DNA of 64,000 nucleotides from an uncultured Gammaproteobacteria bacterium. GTDB taxonomy: Bacteria; Pseudomonadota; Gammaproteobacteria; GCA-002705445; GCA-002716945. A program made the translations under genes and the position numbers. The DNA is taken from assembly GCA_905479195.1 (NCBI GenBank), contig CAJQLO010000001.1, positions 494,694-558,693 of the forward strand, written 5' to 3'. Under the pieces are notes generated by a model, which saw only the letters and a program-made list of their open reading frames with translations, was not told the origin of the DNA and ran no database searches. Positions 46,071-54,620 of this stretch are shown piece by piece (positions within the stretch are counted from its first letter, which is position 1; every line of letters begins with the position of its first letter).

Positions 46071-47318
46071 ATGCGATTGTTACTAGCATATAGGTTCTTA
46101 CGATCGAAACAAAATTCTAGTTTCATAAGTATCATATCAAAAATTTCAGTAATAGGAATAACTCTTGGGATATCAATCCTTATTACTGTAATGTCTGTAA
46201 TGAATGGCTTTGAATACGAATTAAGAGAAAAAGTTCTTGGGTTCACATCACATGTTACCGCATATCAAAACCCTCAAAATATATCTGGCTCTCTAGAAGA
46301 ATTTAAGAATCTTAAAGAAAATGGTCATATATTAGGTTACTCGCCATATATTGAAAAAGAAATATTATTATCATCAGATTCAGGAACAGCTAATGCATTA
46401 TTTAGAGCGATAGACCCGTCTTTGGAAAAAGATGTTGGAATAATACATAATAATATTATATTTGGTAATTATTCGGATTTGAATAGTAAGGAAAATAATA
46501 TTTTGCTTGGGTCGGGTGTGGCCTCAAAACTTAATGTTAATATTGGAGATTCGATAGAAATATATACTCATTTCAAATCTAGTAATTCAACAAAGCTTTT
46601 TCCTTTTAAGCAAAAATATACTGTAACAGGAGTATTTGATGCAGGAATATATGAGTATAATAATGCTTATACATTTATTAATTCTGGTAATTTTCTTGAA
46701 GCCCTGAGATTTAATAATAAAAATCATATCAATATTGAGGCAATTAGAATCAAGCTTGACGATCCGTTAGAAGCTTATTCATTTGCTAAAATATTCAATA
46801 AAAATCAAAATAATTTTTATGCACAGGATTGGAGTTATACGCATCAAGCATTATTTTTAGCGATTAATAATGAAAAGCGTGTCATGTTTATAATATTAAT
46901 GCTAATTGTTGCGGTAGCAGCTTTTAATATTGTCTCTTCTCTTTTAATGCTTGTAACTAATAAGGAGAAAGAGATTTCAGTATTACTAACCTTGGGCGCA
47001 AAACAAAGAGATATTATTTTTATTTTTCTAATCCAGGGTTTAATCTTAGGATTAATTGGGATTATTCTTGGAGTTTTTTTTGGAATACTTCTATCGAATA
47101 ATATTGACGTAATTATTTCTTTTATAGAAAATTTATTTGGTATTAATTTAATGCCAGCGGAAATATATCACCTTAGTAAAGTTCCATCAATCATTGATTA
47201 TAGTAATATATTTTTTATAGTTATCTATACATTTTTCCTCACATTGATTTCTGCAATTTATCCAGCCTTGAAAGCATCTTCGATTAATCCTGCAAATATT
47301 TTTAGAGGTAATAATTGA
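46071..47318 (+). CDS. lolC: Lipoprotein-releasing ABC transporter permease LolC/LolF
   Basis: This 415-residue inner-membrane protein of the FtsX-like family has a first helix near residues 27-47 (SVIGITLGISILITVMSVMN), a large periplasmic domain (about 50-270) and three C-terminal helices. It pulls mature lipoproteins from the inner membrane and hands them to LolA. The frame is open from 45993, but the family start is MRLLLAYRFL at 46071. Only one such permease is present: lolD follows and then the strand switches, with no lolE. It may therefore work as a homodimer of the LolF type. Confidence 0.9.
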   Translation: MRLLLAYRFLRSKQNSSFISIISKISVIGITLGISILITVMSVMNGFEYELREKVLGFTSHVTAYQNPQNISGSLEEFKNLKENGHILGYSPYIEKEILLSSDSGTANALFRAIDPSLEKDVGIIHNNIIFGNYSDLNSKENNILLGSGVASKLNVNIGDSIEIYTHFKSSNSTKLFPFKQKYTVTGVFDAGIYEYNNAYTFINSGNFLEALRFNNKNHINIEAIRIKLDDPLEAYSFAKIFNKNQNNFYAQDWSYTHQALFLAINNEKRVMFIILMLIVAVAAFNIVSSLLMLVTNKEKEISVLLTLGAKQRDIIFIFLIQGLILGLIGIILGVFFGILLSNNIDVIISFIENLFGINLMPAEIYHLSKVPSIIDYSNIFFIVIYTFFLTLISAIYPALKASSINPANIFRGNN

Positions 47319-47319
47319 A

Positions 47320-47988
47320 ATGTTAACGTGTAAAAATCTTGGTAAATCTTTTGGTTTAGATAATTCAACGGATAGCGTTAACGTATTATATGATATTAAT
47401 CTAGTGATTAATTCTAACCAAACTATTGCCCTGAAAGGTCCATCTGGAAGTGGAAAAAGTACTCTATTAAATTTAATTGCAGGACTTGAAAAGCCAAGTT
47501 CCGGAGAAATATGTTTAAGCGGCATTAATATAAATAAATTAAATATTAATGAGCTTGCTAATTTTAGAAATGAAAATATTGGAATTATTTTTCAATTTTT
47601 TAATCTAATCAATGATTTGACTGTTTTAGAGAACATCTCTTTGCCATTATTATTGAGGGGCGTAAGCAAAAAAAAATCAGATCAGCGAGCCATGGTATTG
47701 ATTGAAAATATTGGCCTTGTTGACCGTGTTAACTATAAGACTAATTTATTATCTGGAGGTGAGTCTCAAAGAGTTGCTATTGCAAGAGCATTAATAACTG
47801 AGCCTAAAATTATTTTGGCAGATGAACCTACTGGAAATTTGGATACTTCTAATACAGTAAATGTTATGAAGCTACTTCTTGATAATTGTAAAATTAATAA
47901 TACATCGCTTTTAATGGTTACGCATGACGAGAGTTTATTGTCTAGGTTTGATAAAGTTCTTAGTTTAGAATCTGGAAAAATAATTTAA
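47320..47988 (+). CDS. lolD: Lipoprotein-releasing ABC transporter ATPase LolD
   Basis: This 222-residue ATPase powers lipoprotein release. Walker A GPSGSGKS is at 40-47, the signature is LLSGGESQRVAIARAL (E-S-Q rather than Q-Q), Walker B is IILADEPTGNLD, and the H-loop is MVTHDES. The LolD/MacB-type block LPLLLRGVSK is present. It starts one base after the lolC stop. Its stop abuts the stop of the convergent DUF2062 gene within a hairpin. Confidence 0.94.
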   Translation: MLTCKNLGKSFGLDNSTDSVNVLYDINLVINSNQTIALKGPSGSGKSTLLNLIAGLEKPSSGEICLSGININKLNINELANFRNENIGIIFQFFNLINDLTVLENISLPLLLRGVSKKKSDQRAMVLIENIGLVDRVNYKTNLLSGGESQRVAIARALITEPKIILADEPTGNLDTSNTVNVMKLLLDNCKINNTSLLMVTHDESLLSRFDKVLSLESGKII

Positions 47989-48006
47989 TTATTTTCCTCT
48001 ATTTTT
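47974..48006. terminator. Hairpin across the lolD / DUF2062 convergent stops
   Basis: GGAAAA(A)TAATT and AATTATTTTCC at 47974-47997 form an 11-base-pair, mostly A-T stem with one bulged A. The stop codons of both genes lie in its upper part. On the plus strand it is followed by TCTATTTTTT, so it can terminate lolD. The minus-strand T-run is poor. Confidence 0.4.
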
Positions 48007-48492
48007 TAAACGTCTATAAGCATGCAATCTCCAAAAAATATACATAATATAGTATCCAGCTATACTTGATAGAATACCTATTGTCATAGTTCCAACCAGA
48101 AGAGGTTCCCATATGTTATTCATTGCGCCCATGATCCATTCTGAATTTAGTTGAAACTCTGCATATACAGGTTCTACGTCTAAAATATAATTTCCAAATA
48201 AGTATGCAAAATACATCATAGGAGGCATTGTGATTGGGTTACTAATCCAAACACCTGCGACAGATAATGGTAAGTTTGCTCTGAATAGAATTGCGCAATA
48301 TGCGGCTGGTATCATTTGAAAAAACATTGGCATCCAACCCCAGAAAATGCCTATTACAGCACCTCTACAGAATGGAATTCTACTAAATCTCCATAGATCT
48401 TCATGAAATAACGCACTACCAAGAAAGTTTAAGATTTTGTAATCTTTTACGATATCTTTATTAGGAGTATATTTTTTAAAAAACTTTTTCAT
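47989..48492 (-). CDS. DUF2062 membrane protein
   Basis: This 167-residue protein contains a DUF2062 domain (about 30-160) with three to four hydrophobic segments and the family words FCRGAVIGIFWGWMPMFFQM and ISNPITMPPMMYFAYLFGNY. No biochemical function is established for the family. It is often found near lolCDE, comEC and msbA, as here. A positively charged C-terminus (RRLKNRGK) suggests a cytoplasmic end. Confidence 0.82.
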   Translation of the reverse strand: MKKFFKKYTPNKDIVKDYKILNFLGSALFHEDLWRFSRIPFCRGAVIGIFWGWMPMFFQMIPAAYCAILFRANLPLSVAGVWISNPITMPPMMYFAYLFGNYILDVEPVYAEFQLNSEWIMGAMNNIWEPLLVGTMTIGILSSIAGYYIMYIFWRLHAYRRLKNRGK

Positions 48493-48525
48493 ATGCTATA
48501 GTATCATTAATAAAAATAGATATTT

Positions 48526-48555
48526 TTCATTCAAAATGTATTAATATCATATACT
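48526..48555 (+). promoter_or_regulatory. Candidate promoter of msbA-lpxK-kdsB-mdh
   Basis: TTCATT (48526-48531), an 18-base spacer and TATACT (48550-48555) lie in the 97-base divergent gap before msbA. The predicted leader is about 28 bases. The -35 hexamer is the same TTCATT seen upstream of the small peptide gene. Confidence 0.4.
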
Positions 48556-48589
48556 ACTACATATCTTTCATTTTTTTGTTAAATTAAAT

Positions 48590-50353
48590 ATGCAAAAACC
48601 AAAAAATTTCAACCTCCAATCCAGTTTATATTTAAGATTATTACAATATACTTTTAAATATAAAATTATATTTACAGTTGCAGTTCTAGCAATGGCAATG
48701 TTTGCTGTTACTGACACTGCATTTGCTGCATTAATTAAACCATTATTGGATGGAAGTTTTGTTGATAAGGATCCAGAAACTATTAGACTGTTTCCTTTTG
48801 TATTGATGGGACTATTCCTTTTGAGAGGCGTTGCCGGCTTCATATCAACTTATGGGATTGCTTGGGTCGGAAGAAATATTATCAAAACAATCCGTCAAGA
48901 AATGTTTGAGAAACTTGTCCATATGCCAACAAAAACATATGATTTTGCATCATCCGGGGAATTATTATCCAAACTAACATATGACACTGAGCAAGTTGCA
49001 GAGGCTGCGACTAAAGCCATAACAGTTATAGTAAGAGATGGTCTTACAGTTATTGGCTTATTAGGTTTAATGTTTTATCAAAGCTTCATGTTGTCCATAG
49101 GCTTATTTGTAATAGGTCCCGTGATTGCAATATTTATAAAAATTATGAGTGTGAAATTTAGAGATGCAAGTAAACATATTCAAGAATCCATGGGCTATAT
49201 TACGAATGTTGTAGAAGAACTGATTGGTGGGCATAGAGTAGTCAAGATATTCGGTGGAGAAAAAAGTGAAAATAAATCTTTTGAAGATGTAAATAATAAT
49301 AATAAAGAAAGACATTTGAAGTTAGCTTTGATACAAGGAATAAGCATACCTTTGGTTCAATTTGTAGTAGCTTTATTTCTTTCCATGGTAATATATTTTG
49401 TTACCTCGGATGAATTCCTTGAAGTAGTATCTGTTGGAACATTCATGTCTTTTATAACGGCTATGATTTTAATATTTGCCCCAATAAAAAGGCTTGCTGA
49501 AATCAATGTAGTTCTCCAAAGGGGATTGGCTGCCAGTGAATCAGTATTCAAGCTTTTAGATTCTGATTCAGAAGTAGATAAAAAGAAAGATGGTTTCAAT
49601 AAAATATTTACCAAAGATTTTAAAACCATTAGTTTTAATAGTATTAATTTTTCATATTATGATAATAATAATTTAGTGTTAAGTGATATTAACTTTCTGA
49701 TACCAAAAGGGTCCACATGCGCCATAGTAGGTAAGTCTGGAAGCGGAAAATCTACTCTTATAAATTTATTGCCAAGATTTTATGACATTAAACATGGAAG
49801 CATTGCAGTGGATAATAATAATATTAATACTTTCTCGCTAAAAGAGCTCAGAGAAATGATCGCGTATGTTGGTCAAGACTTAACTTTATTTAATGATTCA
49901 ATTAGAAATAATATTGCTTATGGATCTCTCGAAAATAAATCCCTGGAAGAGGTAAGGCTTGCCGCAACAAGTGCAAATGCATCTGAATTTATAGATAACT
50001 TTGATTTAGGATACGATACTTTTGTCGGTGATAACGGGGTATTATTATCTGGAGGTCAAAGACAGAGAATAGCAATAGCAAGAGCTATTTTGAAAGATGC
50101 GCCTATTCTATTACTAGATGAGGCGACAAGTTCATTAGACTCTGAATCTGAAAAACTAATACAAACAGCTCTTGTTGAATTGCAGAAGAATAGAACAACA
50201 ATAGTAATTGCTCATCGATTATCAACTATTGAAAATGCAGACAAAATTATTGTTTTAGACTCTGGTAAAATTATAGAGAGTGGTAAACACTCTGAATTAA
50301 TTTTGAAAAAAGGGTTATATGCAAAACTGCATAAAATACAATTTCCTGAGTAA
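48590..50353 (+). CDS. msbA: Lipid A export ATP-binding/permease protein MsbA
   Basis: This 587-residue half-transporter has six transmembrane helices (about 20-320) and a C-terminal ATPase. Walker A GKSGSGKS is at 381-388, signature LSGGQRQRIAIARAI near 486, Walker B ILLLDEATSSLD, and H-loop IAHRLST. It flips core-lipid A across the inner membrane. The order msbA-lpxK-kdsB supports MsbA over other exporters of the family. comEC and exbBD, often placed just before msbA in this class, are absent. Confidence 0.94.
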   Translation: MQKPKNFNLQSSLYLRLLQYTFKYKIIFTVAVLAMAMFAVTDTAFAALIKPLLDGSFVDKDPETIRLFPFVLMGLFLLRGVAGFISTYGIAWVGRNIIKTIRQEMFEKLVHMPTKTYDFASSGELLSKLTYDTEQVAEAATKAITVIVRDGLTVIGLLGLMFYQSFMLSIGLFVIGPVIAIFIKIMSVKFRDASKHIQESMGYITNVVEELIGGHRVVKIFGGEKSENKSFEDVNNNNKERHLKLALIQGISIPLVQFVVALFLSMVIYFVTSDEFLEVVSVGTFMSFITAMILIFAPIKRLAEINVVLQRGLAASESVFKLLDSDSEVDKKKDGFNKIFTKDFKTISFNSINFSYYDNNNLVLSDINFLIPKGSTCAIVGKSGSGKSTLINLLPRFYDIKHGSIAVDNNNINTFSLKELREMIAYVGQDLTLFNDSIRNNIAYGSLENKSLEEVRLAATSANASEFIDNFDLGYDTFVGDNGVLLSGGQRQRIAIARAILKDAPILLLDEATSSLDSESEKLIQTALVELQKNRTTIVIAHRLSTIENADKIIVLDSGKIIESGKHSELILKKGLYAKLHKIQFPE

Positions 50354-50355
50354 TA

Positions 50356-51345
50356 ATGGATAAATTTTTTAATAATATTTGGTATACAAAATTTAATATA
50401 TTTAGCTTATTACTGCTTCCCTTTACATTAATATATTTTATTATAATGAGTATTAGGAGCTATCTTTATAGATTTAGCTTTTTTAAGATATATAAATTTG
50501 ATACTCCAGTTATAATTATTGGAAATATTTCTCTAGGTGGCTCTGGAAAAACTCCGTTTTGTATTTGGCTGGCAAATTATCTTAAATCTAAGAATATTAA
50601 AGTAGGAGTTGTATCATCTGGATACAAAGGATCTTCTAAAAAACCTATGATAGTTGATAATGAATCGAAGCCTTTAGTTGTAGGTGACGAAGCTATTCTT
50701 TTATATGAAAAGACAAATGCTAAAATTGTAAGTTGCGGAAATAGAGTTGAGGCCACAAGACTATTACTTAATAGGTTTAAGGTTGATGTCGTTATCCATG
50801 ATGATGGCATACAACATTATGCTTTAGACAGAGATTATGAAATTATCTTAATAGATAATAGTAAGCTTTTTGGAAATGGTTTTTTATTACCATCTGGACC
50901 ATTGCGTGAATTAAAATCAAGAATTAGTAGAGCAAATATATCAATATTAATGAACCATGAAAGCAATTCAGTATATGCTGCTTGCTCGATCAACAAAGGC
51001 ATTCAAAATTCTATTACCAAGGAGATAAAAAAATTTGATGAGTTTGTAAATAAAAAAGTACATTTAGTGTCTGGAATAGCATCTATTGACAATATAAGAT
51101 TTGCTCTTGATAGTCATGGGGTAGATTATATTGTTCATAAATACGAAGACCACTATCAGTTTTCTGGAAATGAGTTTGATTCATTTGATAACGACCCTAT
51201 CTTTCTTACTTCAAAAGATTATGTTAAATTATATGCTTTAGATAATAAAAATATTTGGATCTTACTACATGAAATTATTCCAAATAACTTAATCATAGAA
51301 AAAGTCAATCATGATTTAGCGAGTATTTTAAAATATGAAAACTAG
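50356..51345 (+). CDS. lpxK: Tetraacyldisaccharide 4'-kinase LpxK
   Basis: This 329-residue membrane-associated kinase phosphorylates the 4' position of the lipid A disaccharide. The P-loop is GGSGKTPF at 61-68, after an N-terminal membrane-anchoring helix. The block HDDGIQHYALDRDYEIILID holds the acidic residues of the active site, and LLPSGPLRE follows. It starts two bases after msbA and overlaps kdsB by 11. Confidence 0.94.
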   Translation: MDKFFNNIWYTKFNIFSLLLLPFTLIYFIIMSIRSYLYRFSFFKIYKFDTPVIIIGNISLGGSGKTPFCIWLANYLKSKNIKVGVVSSGYKGSSKKPMIVDNESKPLVVGDEAILLYEKTNAKIVSCGNRVEATRLLLNRFKVDVVIHDDGIQHYALDRDYEIILIDNSKLFGNGFLLPSGPLRELKSRISRANISILMNHESNSVYAACSINKGIQNSITKEIKKFDEFVNKKVHLVSGIASIDNIRFALDSHGVDYIVHKYEDHYQFSGNEFDSFDNDPIFLTSKDYVKLYALDNKNIWILLHEIIPNNLIIEKVNHDLASILKYEN

Positions 51346-52051
51346 AATTATAATTCCAGCTAGATTGAAATCATCAAGGTTTCCAAATAAACTTATAAAG
51401 ATTATCAATGGAAAAACTTTAATTGAACATGTTTGCTTGAGAGCAAAAAAACTCAAATATGATTCATTGATAGTTGCAACGGATAGTTTGAAGATTAAAG
51501 ATATTATTGAGAAGATAGGCGTTAATGTATGGTACTGCCAAAAAAAATATTCTAGCGGAACAGAAAGAATAGCGGGACTCTCTAGTGACCTAAAATTTAA
51601 AAAAAATGATATCGTCGTTAACATACAAGGTGATGAATATAATTTTCCACTTAGTGCTGTTAATAAAATTATAAATAACTTAAGGTTATCAAAAAAAAGA
51701 ATTGTCTCTACTATCATATATAAAACTCATGATAAAAAAATTACAAATAATAAAGATTCCGTTAAAGTTGTAATTGATAAAAATAATAATGCATTATATT
51801 TTTCTAGATCACTAATACCGTATAATTCTGACCATGCATATTTCATACATCTTGGAATATATGGTTACAAGGCAAGTCTATTAGAAGAATATCCATCTTT
51901 GGTCAAATCTGAATTCGAGAAATCAGAGAGTTTGGAGCAGCTAAGATTTGTATATAATAATGTGCCGGTACATTGTATAAAAATTAAGAGTCATAATTCT
52001 ATTAGTATTAATTCCATTAATGATTTAAAATTGGTGAAGGCAGGTATTTAA
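51335..52051 (+). CDS. kdsB: 3-deoxy-manno-octulosonate cytidylyltransferase (CMP-KDO synthetase)
   Basis: This 238-residue enzyme activates KDO as CMP-KDO for transfer to lipid A. The nucleotide-binding start is RIIIPARLKSSRFPNK. Further motifs are LIVATDS, GTERIAG and IVVNIQGDEYNF; the usual wording is QGDEP, so the proline is replaced by tyrosine here. Length (E. coli 248) and context are normal. Its TAA overlaps the mdh start by one base. Confidence 0.93.
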   Translation: MKTRIIIPARLKSSRFPNKLIKIINGKTLIEHVCLRAKKLKYDSLIVATDSLKIKDIIEKIGVNVWYCQKKYSSGTERIAGLSSDLKFKKNDIVVNIQGDEYNFPLSAVNKIINNLRLSKKRIVSTIIYKTHDKKITNNKDSVKVVIDKNNNALYFSRSLIPYNSDHAYFIHLGIYGYKASLLEEYPSLVKSEFEKSESLEQLRFVYNNVPVHCIKIKSHNSISINSINDLKLVKAGI

Positions 52052-53028
52052 TGGGGAAAAAGATAATAACAATTACTGGTGCGGCAGGTAATATAGCTTA
52101 CTCGCTAATATTTAGAATCCTGTCTGGTAATATTTTTCCTGAGAATACAAAAATTCAGCTTAATCTCTTGGATATCACGGATGCACTGCCGGTTTTAAAA
52201 GGAGTTAAATATGAAATAGAGGATTGTGCTTTTCCTAATTTAGACAATATAATAATTACAGATAATTCTGAATTAGCATTTACTGGTTCGGATTATATTT
52301 TGCTAGTTGGCGCAAAACCAAGATCCAAGGGAATGCAAAGAGCAGATTTATTATTAGATAATGCAAATATTTTTCAAAAACATGCCGCAATAATCAATCA
52401 ATGCGTAAGCAGTGATGCGAAAATTATCGTTGTTGGTAACCCGGCTAATACTAACGCACTAATTGTTCAAAACTTTGCAACTAATATTCCCTCAAAAAAT
52501 ATCACATCACTCATGAAGTTAGATCAAAATAGGGCAAAAAGTATTCTATCTAATAAACTGAATACATCAGTTAGTGAGATTTCGCAGTTAGTAGTTTGGG
52601 GGAATCATTCTGCTACACAATTTCCAGACTTAAATCATTCTCTAGTCTCTAATAATAATGAGCCCATTAAATCTCTTGATCAAAAATGGATAGAGGATAC
52701 ATTTATTCCTAGAGTTCAAAAGAGAGGAGCTGAAATTATTGAACATCGTGGTAAGTCTAGTGCAGCTTCGGCAGCATCTGCAATATATGATCATTTATAT
52801 ATTCTCGTTAATGGCTCGAAAGATTGGGAGTCAATGGGAGTGATGATGAAAAATACTTATGGCATAAGTGATGAGATATTCTTTTCATTTCCATTACAAA
52901 TATTAGACTCAAATATTGGCATTATTAATGGATTAGATGTAAGTGAGATTTCAATGAAATATATAAAAGACTCGGAGAAAGAACTTTTAATGGAAAGAGA
53001 TATTATAAAAGATATTCTTAAGGGTTAA
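52051..53028 (+). CDS. mdh: Malate dehydrogenase, NAD-dependent
   Basis: This 325-residue enzyme belongs to the cytosolic-type malate dehydrogenases found in many bacteria, not the E. coli type (312). The NAD loop is GAAGNIAYSLIFRI (10-23). Substrate arginines lie in GAKPRSKGMQRADLL, and the catalytic His is His186 in WGNHSATQFPDL. It sits next to ygfZ and the sdh operon, forming a TCA-cycle neighbourhood. Its stop shares a TTAA with the convergent ygfZ. Confidence 0.94.
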   Translation: MGKKIITITGAAGNIAYSLIFRILSGNIFPENTKIQLNLLDITDALPVLKGVKYEIEDCAFPNLDNIIITDNSELAFTGSDYILLVGAKPRSKGMQRADLLLDNANIFQKHAAIINQCVSSDAKIIVVGNPANTNALIVQNFATNIPSKNITSLMKLDQNRAKSILSNKLNTSVSEISQLVVWGNHSATQFPDLNHSLVSNNNEPIKSLDQKWIEDTFIPRVQKRGAEIIEHRGKSSAASAASAIYDHLYILVNGSKDWESMGVMMKNTYGISDEIFFSFPLQILDSNIGIINGLDVSEISMKYIKDSEKELLMERDIIKDILKG

Positions 53029-53930
53029 TTGACTAAATTTACTTTTTGATTATTTGCATATAAATCTTTTTCTACTGCATCCAGCCTTACAACTGCCAGG
53101 CATATTATTTTTTCTTGGACAGCTTGATTATCACTTATTACTTCTCCTAAAATTTCATTATTTTCATCATGTATCTTATCAGCAATATTAATTAATTTTG
53201 AATTATGGCTCATCAAAAATATCTGTTTTTTAATTTTTCCAAGATAATGAGTTCTGGCGACAATTTCTTGTCCGGTATAACATCCCTTTTTATAATTAAT
53301 ACCGTTTAGTTTTTCTAAATTTAAAACTTGAGGTATATACTGTTCCTTGGTTTCCATTGTTACTCTCAATATACGATTACAGTAATCAGATACTTTATTA
53401 ACATTAAATCCTAATTCTTCTTTAGCTAGTAATTCCTTTACTTTACCTATTTCTTTTGCTTTATCTTTATATACTAGAGTTGAAGAGGAAAAGTATTCAG
53501 AGTCATTGTTTAAGAGCTGATAATTATCATCTTCTTTTGTGCCACTAGAGTTTTCTACATTATATGATTTGAAGAATTCTGCCGACATTTGTCCACATAT
53601 TCCAATAATATGATATTCATTTGCTATTTCTATACTGACTTTTGACATTAGTATGTACATAGATAATTTTTGAATAAAATAATCTGATATTTCTTTGTTT
53701 ATTAATATTAGATATGAGCTTTCATCTTTAAGAATTCTGAGGATAGCAATAACTTTACCTTGATTTGTTGAGTAAGAAGAATACTGAGAACTATCTTTTT
53801 CTAATAAATTTATATCATTGCTAAATTGACCTTGCAAAAATTTCCCAGCATCATCACCTGATATTTTCACGCATATTGTTTCAGGGTCACTCGAATATCC
53901 AGATAATTCTTTTAAAGCATTGATATCCAT
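53025..53930 (-). CDS. ygfZ: tRNA-modifying / Fe-S cluster maintenance protein YgfZ
   Basis: This 301-residue folate-binding protein is related to GcvT and carries the YgfZ signature KGCYTGQE at about residues 214-221, with the essential Cys. YgfZ and its mitochondrial relative IBA57 help maintain or repair certain iron-sulfur enzymes. It diverges from the succinate dehydrogenase operon, whose SdhB carries three Fe-S clusters, so the neighbourhood makes functional sense. Confidence 0.9.
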   Translation of the reverse strand: MDINALKELSGYSSDPETICVKISGDDAGKFLQGQFSNDINLLEKDSSQYSSYSTNQGKVIAILRILKDESSYLILINKEISDYFIQKLSMYILMSKVSIEIANEYHIIGICGQMSAEFFKSYNVENSSGTKEDDNYQLLNNDSEYFSSSTLVYKDKAKEIGKVKELLAKEELGFNVNKVSDYCNRILRVTMETKEQYIPQVLNLEKLNGINYKKGCYTGQEIVARTHYLGKIKKQIFLMSHNSKLINIADKIHDENNEILGEVISDNQAVQEKIICLAVVRLDAVEKDLYANNQKVNLVN

Positions 53931-53973
53931 AAAAATAATTTATTACCTTGAATTTATTATTGTTAAGTTATTA

Positions 53974-53990
53974 TATCTAACCCTTAGATA
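53974..53990. repeat. Inverted repeat upstream of the sdh operon
   Basis: TATCTAA and TTAGATA flank CCC, forming a perfect seven-base inverted repeat in the 136-base ygfZ/sdh intergenic region, about 55 bases before the sdh -10. No T-run follows, so it is more like an operator than a terminator. The regulator is unknown. Confidence 0.4.
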
Positions 53991-54042
53991 ATGAAAATAA
54001 GTATATCCTAATAAAGTACTATTTATTTAATTTATATTTGCA

Positions 54043-54060
54043 TATAATACGTCTTGGAGA
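54043..54060 (+). promoter_or_regulatory. sdh operon -10 box and ribosome binding site
   Basis: TATAAT at 54043-54048 is a consensus -10 with a TG one base out of extended register and no convincing -35. The predicted start near 54055 leaves about 12 bases including GGAGA (54056-54060), six bases before the ATG of the first gene. Confidence 0.5.
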
Positions 54061-54066
54061 GATTAA

Positions 54067-54219
54067 ATGAATAACGATCAGAATACCGATAAGCCTAAAA
54101 CAGAAGAAAATACTCCTGAGAAAACTAAGGAAGTTAAAGAGATTGGTGGACGAAAAGAAGGCTTGGACCCAACTAGATATGGTGATTGGGAAAAAAGTGG
54201 TCGTTGTATAGATTTTTAA
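54067..54219 (+). CDS. DUF1674 / SDHAF4-type succinate dehydrogenase assembly factor
   Basis: This 50-residue gene has GGAGA six bases upstream. The N-terminal half is a disordered Lys/Glu-rich stretch. The C-terminal half, GGRKEGLDPTRYGDWEKSGR and then CIDF at the very end, is the DUF1674 motif. Its mitochondrial members, SDHAF4 (Sdh8 in yeast), bind free flavinylated SdhA, protect it from oxidation and promote its joining with SdhB. It is the first gene of the sdh operon, one base before sdhC, which strongly supports this role. DUF1674 is best known from alphaproteobacteria, so its place here is notable. Confidence 0.88.
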   Translation: MNNDQNTDKPKTEENTPEKTKEVKEIGGRKEGLDPTRYGDWEKSGRCIDF

Positions 54220-54220
54220 A

Positions 54221-54613
54221 ATGGAAAAAAGTATGAACACTAAAAGACCATTATCTCCGCATCTGCAAATATATAAGCCACAGTTAACGTCTATACTTTC
54301 TATTACACATAGATTTACAGGGGTTATTTTATCTATGTTTTCTATACTAATCCCTTTTTCCTTGCTTTTTATTTCATTTGGGTCAGATTATTATCAACTT
54401 TTTTTATTGATATTGGATCATATAATTATTAAAATTATTTTATTTGGCACACTCTTTTCATTAGCTTTTCATTTAAGCAATGGAATCAGACATTTATTTT
54501 GGGATATGGGACTAGGTCTTAGCATTAAAGATAGTTATATGTCTGGATATCTAGTGATACTTGTCTCGCTAACATTAACTTTATTTATAATATTTTACAC
54601 ACTAATTAATTAG
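54221..54613 (+). CDS. sdhC: Succinate dehydrogenase cytochrome b556 subunit
   Basis: This 130-residue membrane anchor has three helices. The family start is RPLSPHLQIYKPQLTSILSI, followed by HRFTG with Arg31 at the quinone site. The heme ligand is His84 in FHLSNGIRHLFWD, the same number as in E. coli when the first ATG is used. A second ATG lies four codons on. With SdhD it binds heme b and reduces ubiquinone. Confidence 0.94.
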   Translation: MEKSMNTKRPLSPHLQIYKPQLTSILSITHRFTGVILSMFSILIPFSLLFISFGSDYYQLFLLILDHIIIKIILFGTLFSLAFHLSNGIRHLFWDMGLGLSIKDSYMSGYLVILVSLTLTLFIIFYTLIN

Positions 54614-54620
54614 GGAATTT

